64,000 bases of DNA, taken from Tragulus kanchil (Eukaryota; Chordata; Mammalia; Artiodactyla; Tragulidae). Below the pieces are notes generated by a model that was not told the origin of the DNA, did not search any database, and saw nothing but the letters and a program-made list of their open reading frames with translations. Location of the stretch: positions 66,977,001 to 67,041,000 of the forward strand of contig JAIOJX010000002.1 in the NCBI GenBank assembly GCA_022376925.1, given 5' to 3'. Made by a program: the position numbers and the translations under genes. Below are positions 59,279-64,000 of the stretch, in pieces (position 1 is the first letter of the stretch; every line of letters starts with the position of its first letter).

Positions 59279-61518
59279 TTCAATCATTTGCACATTTTTC
59301 AAAATGAGGTATTTGATTTTTTAGTACATCAGAGTTCTTTATATATTCCAAGTACAACTTGTTTGTTAAGTATGTGCTTTACAAATATTTTAAATGTTTA
59401 CTTCAGTTTATAGCTTTTCTTTTCACTTTCTTAAGAGTGTGTTTTGCAGGGCAATTTTTAAAAAATATTGTTAAAGTCCAATTTATTAAATTTTATTTTA
59501 TGAGCTGTGCTTTTGGTCTTAAATATAACAACTCTTTGCTTAAACTGAGATTAAAAAGCTTTCTTATCTGTTTTTGTCTTGGACATTTATAGTTTTATGT
59601 TTTACATTTAGATCTATTCATATGATTCACTTAGAGGTAATTTTTGTATAAGAAGTGAAGTTTAGAGCAAAGTTCACTTTTATTTCTACATATGTATTTC
59701 CAAATTTCCTAGTACCACATATTGAGATGACCATATTTGGAAAAATGAACTGGTTATATTTGTGAAGGTCTATTTCTGGACTTCATTCTAAGCACTGACC
59801 TATGTGTATCTTGTTACCAGTAGCATACTGTCATGATTACTGGAACTTTATAGAAATTTTGAGTAGTGAGAAAGCTGATTTACTTTCCTATATCTCAAAA
59901 TTGATTTAGCTGTTTTAGTTCTTTAAATATAAACTTTAAAATAAATTTGTCTATGGCTATAAAAATTGCTGGAATTTAGTTAAGAGTGCATTAAATCTGT
60001 AGATCAATTTGGGAAGAATTAACATTTTTACTATTGTTGACTCCTGTAGTCCATGAATATGGAATCTCTGTTAGGTCTTTATTTATTTATCTTTCCAATT
60101 GTTTTTTTTTTATTTCTTTCATCAGTGTTCATAGTTTTGGAAAATAAATCTTGTATATTTTGTTAAATTTATATTGAAGTATCTCATTTTTGGAGCTATT
60201 GTAAATGATCTTGTGTTTTAATTTTGGTTTCCAGTTGTTAATTACTTTTACAGTATATAGGAATACCATAGACTTTTTTTTTTTTTTTTTTTTTTGACTG
60301 TGCTAGGTCTTAGTTGCACGTGGAATCTAGCTCCTGACCAGGTCTCGAACCCAGGCCTCCTGCATCAGAAGCCAGAGTCTTAGCTACTGGGCCACCAGAG
60401 TATTCAATCTTTGCACATTTTAAATGATTTTTTTAGTACTAGAGTTCTTTATATATTCCAAGTACAACTTGTTTGTTAAGTATGTGCTTTACAAATATTT
60501 TAAATGTTTACTTCAGTTTATAGCTTTTCTTTTCACTTTCTTAAGAGTGTGTTTTGCAGGGCAATTTTTAAAAAATATTGTTAAAGTCCAATTTATTAAA
60601 TTTTATTTTATGAGCTGTGCTTTTGGTCTTAAATATAACAACTCTTTGCTTAAACTGAGTTTAAAAAAGCTTTCTTATCTGTTTTTGTCTTGGACATTTA
60701 TAGTTTTATGTTTTACATTTAGATCTATTCATATGATTCACTTAGAGGTAATTTTTGTATAAGAAGTGAAGTTTAGAGCAAAGTTCACTTTTATTTCTAC
60801 ATATGTATTTCCAAATTTCCTAGTACCACATATTGAGATGACCATATTTGGAAAAATGAACTGGTTATATTTGTGAAGGTCTATTTCTGGACTTCATTCT
60901 AAGCACTGACCTATGTGTATCTTGTTACCAGTACCATACTGTCATGATTACTGTAACTTTATAGAAATTTTGAGTAGTGAGAAAGCTGATTTTTTTTCCT
61001 ATATCTCAAAATTGATTTAGCTGTTTTAGTTCTTTAAATATAAACTTTAAAATAAATTTGTCTATGGCTATAAAAATTGCTGGAATTTAGTTAAGAGTGC
61101 ATTAAATCTGTAGATCAATTTGGGAAGAATTAACATTTTTACTATTGTTGACTCCTGTAGTCCATGAATATGGAATCTCTGTTAGGTCTTTATTTATTTA
61201 TCTTTCCAATTGTTTTTTTTTTATTTCTTTCATCAGTGTTCATAGTTTTGGAAAATAAATCTTGTATATTTTGTTAAATTTATATTGAAGTATCTCATTT
61301 TTGGAGCTATTGTAAATGATCTTGTGTTTTAATTTTGGTTTCCAGTTGTTAATTACTTTTACAGTATATAGGAATACCATAGACTTTTTTTTTTTTTTTT
61401 TTTTTTGACTGTGCTAGGTCTTAGTTGCAGTACGTGGAATCTAGCTCCCTGACCAGGTCTCGAACCCAGGCCTCCTGCATCAGAAGCCAAGAGTCTTAGC
61501 TACTGGGCCACCAGAGTA
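59279..61518. repeat. Tandem duplication D19, two copies of about 1110 bp
   Basis: The left copy 59279-60402 and right copy 60403-61518. The offset is 1124 at TTCAATC and 1110 beyond 59341. The first 50 bases of the right copy are a shortened, damaged version of the left (TTGCACATTTTAAATGATTT against TTGCACATTTTTCAAAATGA). Later differences are scattered single bases and a few short indels (for example 59550/60660, and CTGACCAGG against CCTGACCAGG). Confidence 0.95.
60274..60400 (-). mobile_element. CHR-type SINE, short
   Basis: A T-run (60271-60295), then GACTGTGCTAGGTCTTAGTT, CTCCTGACCAGGTCTCGAAC, CCAGGCCTCCTGCATCAGAA and GCTACTGGGCCACCAGAG, is an antisense tRNA-Glu SINE lacking the middle of the long form. 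The second copy, at 61387-61518, comes from D19 and carries small insertions (GCAGTACGTGG against GCACGTGG). Confidence 0.75.
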
Positions 61519-61795
61519 GTCCCCCATTGATTTTTTGAGTTTTGACTTTTTATGGTGTGAACTTGCTAAACTCACACGCTCAAAAGTTACTTTCTGGTAA
61601 ACTTCTTGGGATTTTCTATATAGAAAAACATGTAGTCAGTGAATAAGGATGGTTTTATTTACTTCCCAATCTGTGTGCCTTTACATAGTCTTACTGTATT
61701 GTACTAGCTAGAACTTCCAGAATGATAGTGAATAGGAATGGTGAGAGCTGTAATCTTTGTCTTGTTTTCAGTCTTACGAGGGAGTCTTCTACAGG

Positions 61796-64000
61796 AACCT
61801 CTTTCCTGCTCCTTGCTTTGGAACTAGAGGGCTTCTGCTCTAGCTCTCTCTTTCCACAGTGATGCTACTTCCAGATTTCAAATTGCCTTGTATCCAGAAC
61901 AGGTGATAGCAGAAGAAAATAAAATTGTGAACAGATCATTAGTTTGATGGTACTTTGAATTCTGATCTTTTTCCTCAGACTCCTATATTCTTTTCCAAGT
62001 TCTCAAATAGTTGCTTCAAGTGTGCTGTCTAGGTTGTATAACTGCAGTCAGTAGGAGGAACAGGATCAAGTATGCTTCCGCCATTTTACTTGAAATCAGA
62101 ATTATTTTTATGTTTCTTAAGAATAAGAGGTTTTTTTGTTTGTTTCTAGACTTGCTTTTTACCTTCACTTTTTCAGAGCAATTTTTATGAGAACTTTAGG
62201 GGAAAATTTTTTAATGCTGAAAATAGAAAGGGTTCATGAAAAAATTGTGTCTACTTTGCATTCCTTTCTATTTGTGTTTTTGGAAGGATAGGGCCTTATA
62301 TGTTTTATATCTTGATATTTAAGACAAGTAAGATTATAAGATGCATATGTAAAACAGCTTTCTATTCTTGCCACTTGATGCCAAATAGACACACTCAGAG
62401 TGCCTAATTCTTTCCTTGTCTTTCAATCAAAGGGGCAAGGAAGCAGAGTTGTCATTTTCTGTTTTGCCTACTAGCACTTTTTTCCCTCCCCTCACTAGAT
62501 ACTTTTGACTTCTCAGGACTGAAGGGTAGAGTTGGAAATGTGGAGAAAAGCTAAGGGTCAGGAAAAATATTGATATTAACTTGACCAGCACTATTGTGAA
62601 TTGACATTGGCCTTAGACTTGACAAAATATTTAAAGGTAAACTGACTTTTCTCATTTGCAGGATTTTCAAACATCACCAATAGTTCCAAGATAATGATGA
62701 TGTAATATCTCCACATAAACTCTCAGTGTTGGGCTTCTGATATTTGTCCCAGTGACTTCTAGGGGGAAATTTTATTTAAGATTATTGTAGGCAAGGACAT
62801 TCTCTCTGTTTCGTTCTCACTCACTCTCTTCCTCTCTCTCTTCATGTATGCATGTAGCCCACAGGAAAATCGCTTGATTTCCCAAAGCATAGCCCTCTAC
62901 ACTACTGCTTCTTGCCCTTTAAATCCCTTGGGTGTGAGTAACACCAGGGTCTACCATATCCCCTAATCCATTCATGTATTCTTGATTCTTTTCCTCAGAC
63001 TCCTATATTCTTTTCCAAGTTCTCAAATAGTTGCTTCAAGTGTGCTGTCTAGGTTGTATAACTGCAGTCAGTAGGAGGAACAGGATCAAGTATGCTTCCG
63101 CCATTTTACTTGAAATCAGAATTATTTTTATGTTTCTTAAGAATAAGAGGTTTTTTTGTTTGTTTCTAGACTTGCTTTTTACCTTCACTTTTCAGAGCAA
63201 TTTTTATGAGAACTTTAGGGGAAAATTTTTTAATGCTGAAAATAGAAAGGGTTCATGAAAAAATTGTGTCTACTTTGCATTCCTTTCTATTTGTGTTTTT
63301 GGAAGGATAGGGCCTTATATGTTTTATATCTTGATATTTAAGACAAGTAAGATTATAAGATGCATATGTAAAACAGCTTTCTATTCTTGCCACTTGATGC
63401 CAAATAGACACACTCAGAGTGCCTAATTCTTTCCTTGTCTTTCAATAAAAGGGGGCAAGGAAGCAGAGTTGTCATTTTCTGTTTTGCCTACTAGCACTTT
63501 TTTCCCTCCCCTCACTAGATACTTTTGACTTCTCAGGACTGAAGGGTAGAGTTGGAAATGTGGAGAAAAGCTAAGGGTCAGGAAAAATATTGATATTAAC
63601 TTGACCAGCACTATTGTGAATTGACATTGGCCTTAGACTTGACAAAATATTTAAAGGTAAACTGACTTTTCTCATTTGCAGGATTTTCAAACATCACCAA
63701 TAGTTCCAAGATAATGATGATGTAATATCTCCACATAAACTCTCAGTGTTGGGCTTCTGATATTTGTCCCAGTGACTTCTAGGGGGAAATTTTATTTAAG
63801 ATTATTGTAGGCAAGGACATTCTCTCTGTTTCGTTCTCACTCACTCTCTTCCTCTCTCTCTTCATGTATGCATGTAGCCCACAGGAAAATCGCTTGATTT
63901 CCCAAAGCATAGCCCTCTACACTACTGCTTCTTGCCCTTTAAATCCCTTGGGTGTGAGTAACACCAGGGTCTACCATATCCCCTAATCCATTCATGTATT
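61796..64000. other. Unrecognised intergenic DNA to the window end
   Basis: No exon, RNA gene or repeat family is recognised. A pyrimidine-rich tract (CTCACTCACTCTCTTCCTCT) lies near 62818 and 63838. Short frames at 63031-63258 and 63423-63611 have no domain. Confidence 0.5.
61965..64000. repeat. Tandem duplication D20, two copies of 1020 bp
   Basis: The left copy is about 61965-62983 and the right copy 62984-64000, at offset 1020, running right up to the window edge. The right copy begins after ATTCATGTATT and re-reads TTTTCCTCAGACTCC. Small changes occur at T and G runs (62173/63192, 62445/63465). Confidence 0.97.

Larger units (their letters stand above)
51470..61795 (-). mobile_element. 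Ancient L1 (L1M-type), antisense, host of L1 number 2
   Basis: The plus strand reads the reverse complement of a decayed L1: 3' UTR and C-terminal region with AACCATCACCACAATCAGTG, TGTAAATGGAATCATATAAT, TAGTATTCCATTATATGGAT (51470-51962). It resumes after L1 number 2 (from 57570), runs through the thumb and reverse transcriptase region (AGAGTTCTTTATATATTCCA, GTCCAATTTATTAAATTTTA, AGCATACTGTCATGATTACT), and ends near 61795 past GAACTTCCAGAATGATAGTG. No frame survives. Confidence 0.72.

Noticed and set aside
894..64000. A real tandem-repeat array or a replication-driven amplification system
   Set aside because: Each unit has a different sequence, exactly two copies and nearly the same length, with errors concentrated at junctions. 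No shared boundary motif was seen. Unmerged contig overlap explains it better.
1..64000. CRISPR array, bacterial operon or integrated viral genome
   Set aside because: No short regularly spaced repeats, no bacterial gene organisation and no viral coding region. All open frames of note are retrotransposon-derived, and the only retroviral-type hint is one tentative solo LTR.

Overview
This is vertebrate nuclear DNA from a ruminant (Cetartiodactyla). It is AT-rich and intergenic or deep intronic. I found no exon, protein-coding gene, tRNA or rRNA that I could support. Ruminant identity rests on a near-complete BovB (RTE) LINE and four distinct Bov-tA tRNA-Glu SINE insertions. CHR-type cetartiodactyl SINEs, L1s, and ancient MIR, L2, MER5A-like and MaLR-like fragments are also present. 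The BovB and Bov-tA copies look old, while one CHR-like SINE and two L1s look young. That age profile is unlike a bovid and would suit an early-branching ruminant such as a chevrotain; this is an inference only.

The dominant feature is not biological in any obvious way. Twenty segments of about 1.02-1.14 kb are each present as two adjacent head-to-tail copies, and a twenty-first pair is cut by the left edge. The copies are nearly identical, their ends ignore repeat boundaries, and most mismatches lie within tens of bases of the junction. This is what unmerged overlapping contig ends look like. About 22 kb of the 64 kb is redundant, so the real locus is probably about 42 kb.

Layout: 1-3177 is an ancient antisense L1 with a short L1 3' tail and a Bov-tA whose 5' head is inverted. 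3.2-5.2 kb holds L2-, MER5A- and MaLR-like fragments. 5.2-11.4 kb is unique DNA with Bov-tA, CHR-like SINE and L2-like pieces. 11.4-26.6 kb is one BovB, split at 14.9 kb by a full-length-type L1 that itself carries a young CHR-like SINE. 26.6-35.7 kb is mostly unique sequence with MIRs. 35.7-42.4 kb is an old antisense L1 with nested SINEs and an L1 fragment. 42.4-51.5 kb is unique sequence with MIRs, a perfect hairpin and a 5'-truncated L1. 51.5-61.8 kb is another ancient antisense L1, interrupted by a young L1 that has intact target-site duplications but has lost its reverse transcriptase domain, and by CHR SINEs. 61.8-64 kb is unrecognised.

Nothing here acts together as a gene system. The readable content is a nested stratigraphy of retrotransposons plus a strong assembly signature. 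The most biologically interesting points are the reverse-transcriptase-deleted L1s, the in-place 5' inversion in a SINE, a CHR-like SINE subfamily with an extra 3' tail, and a 16-bp-arm hairpin.
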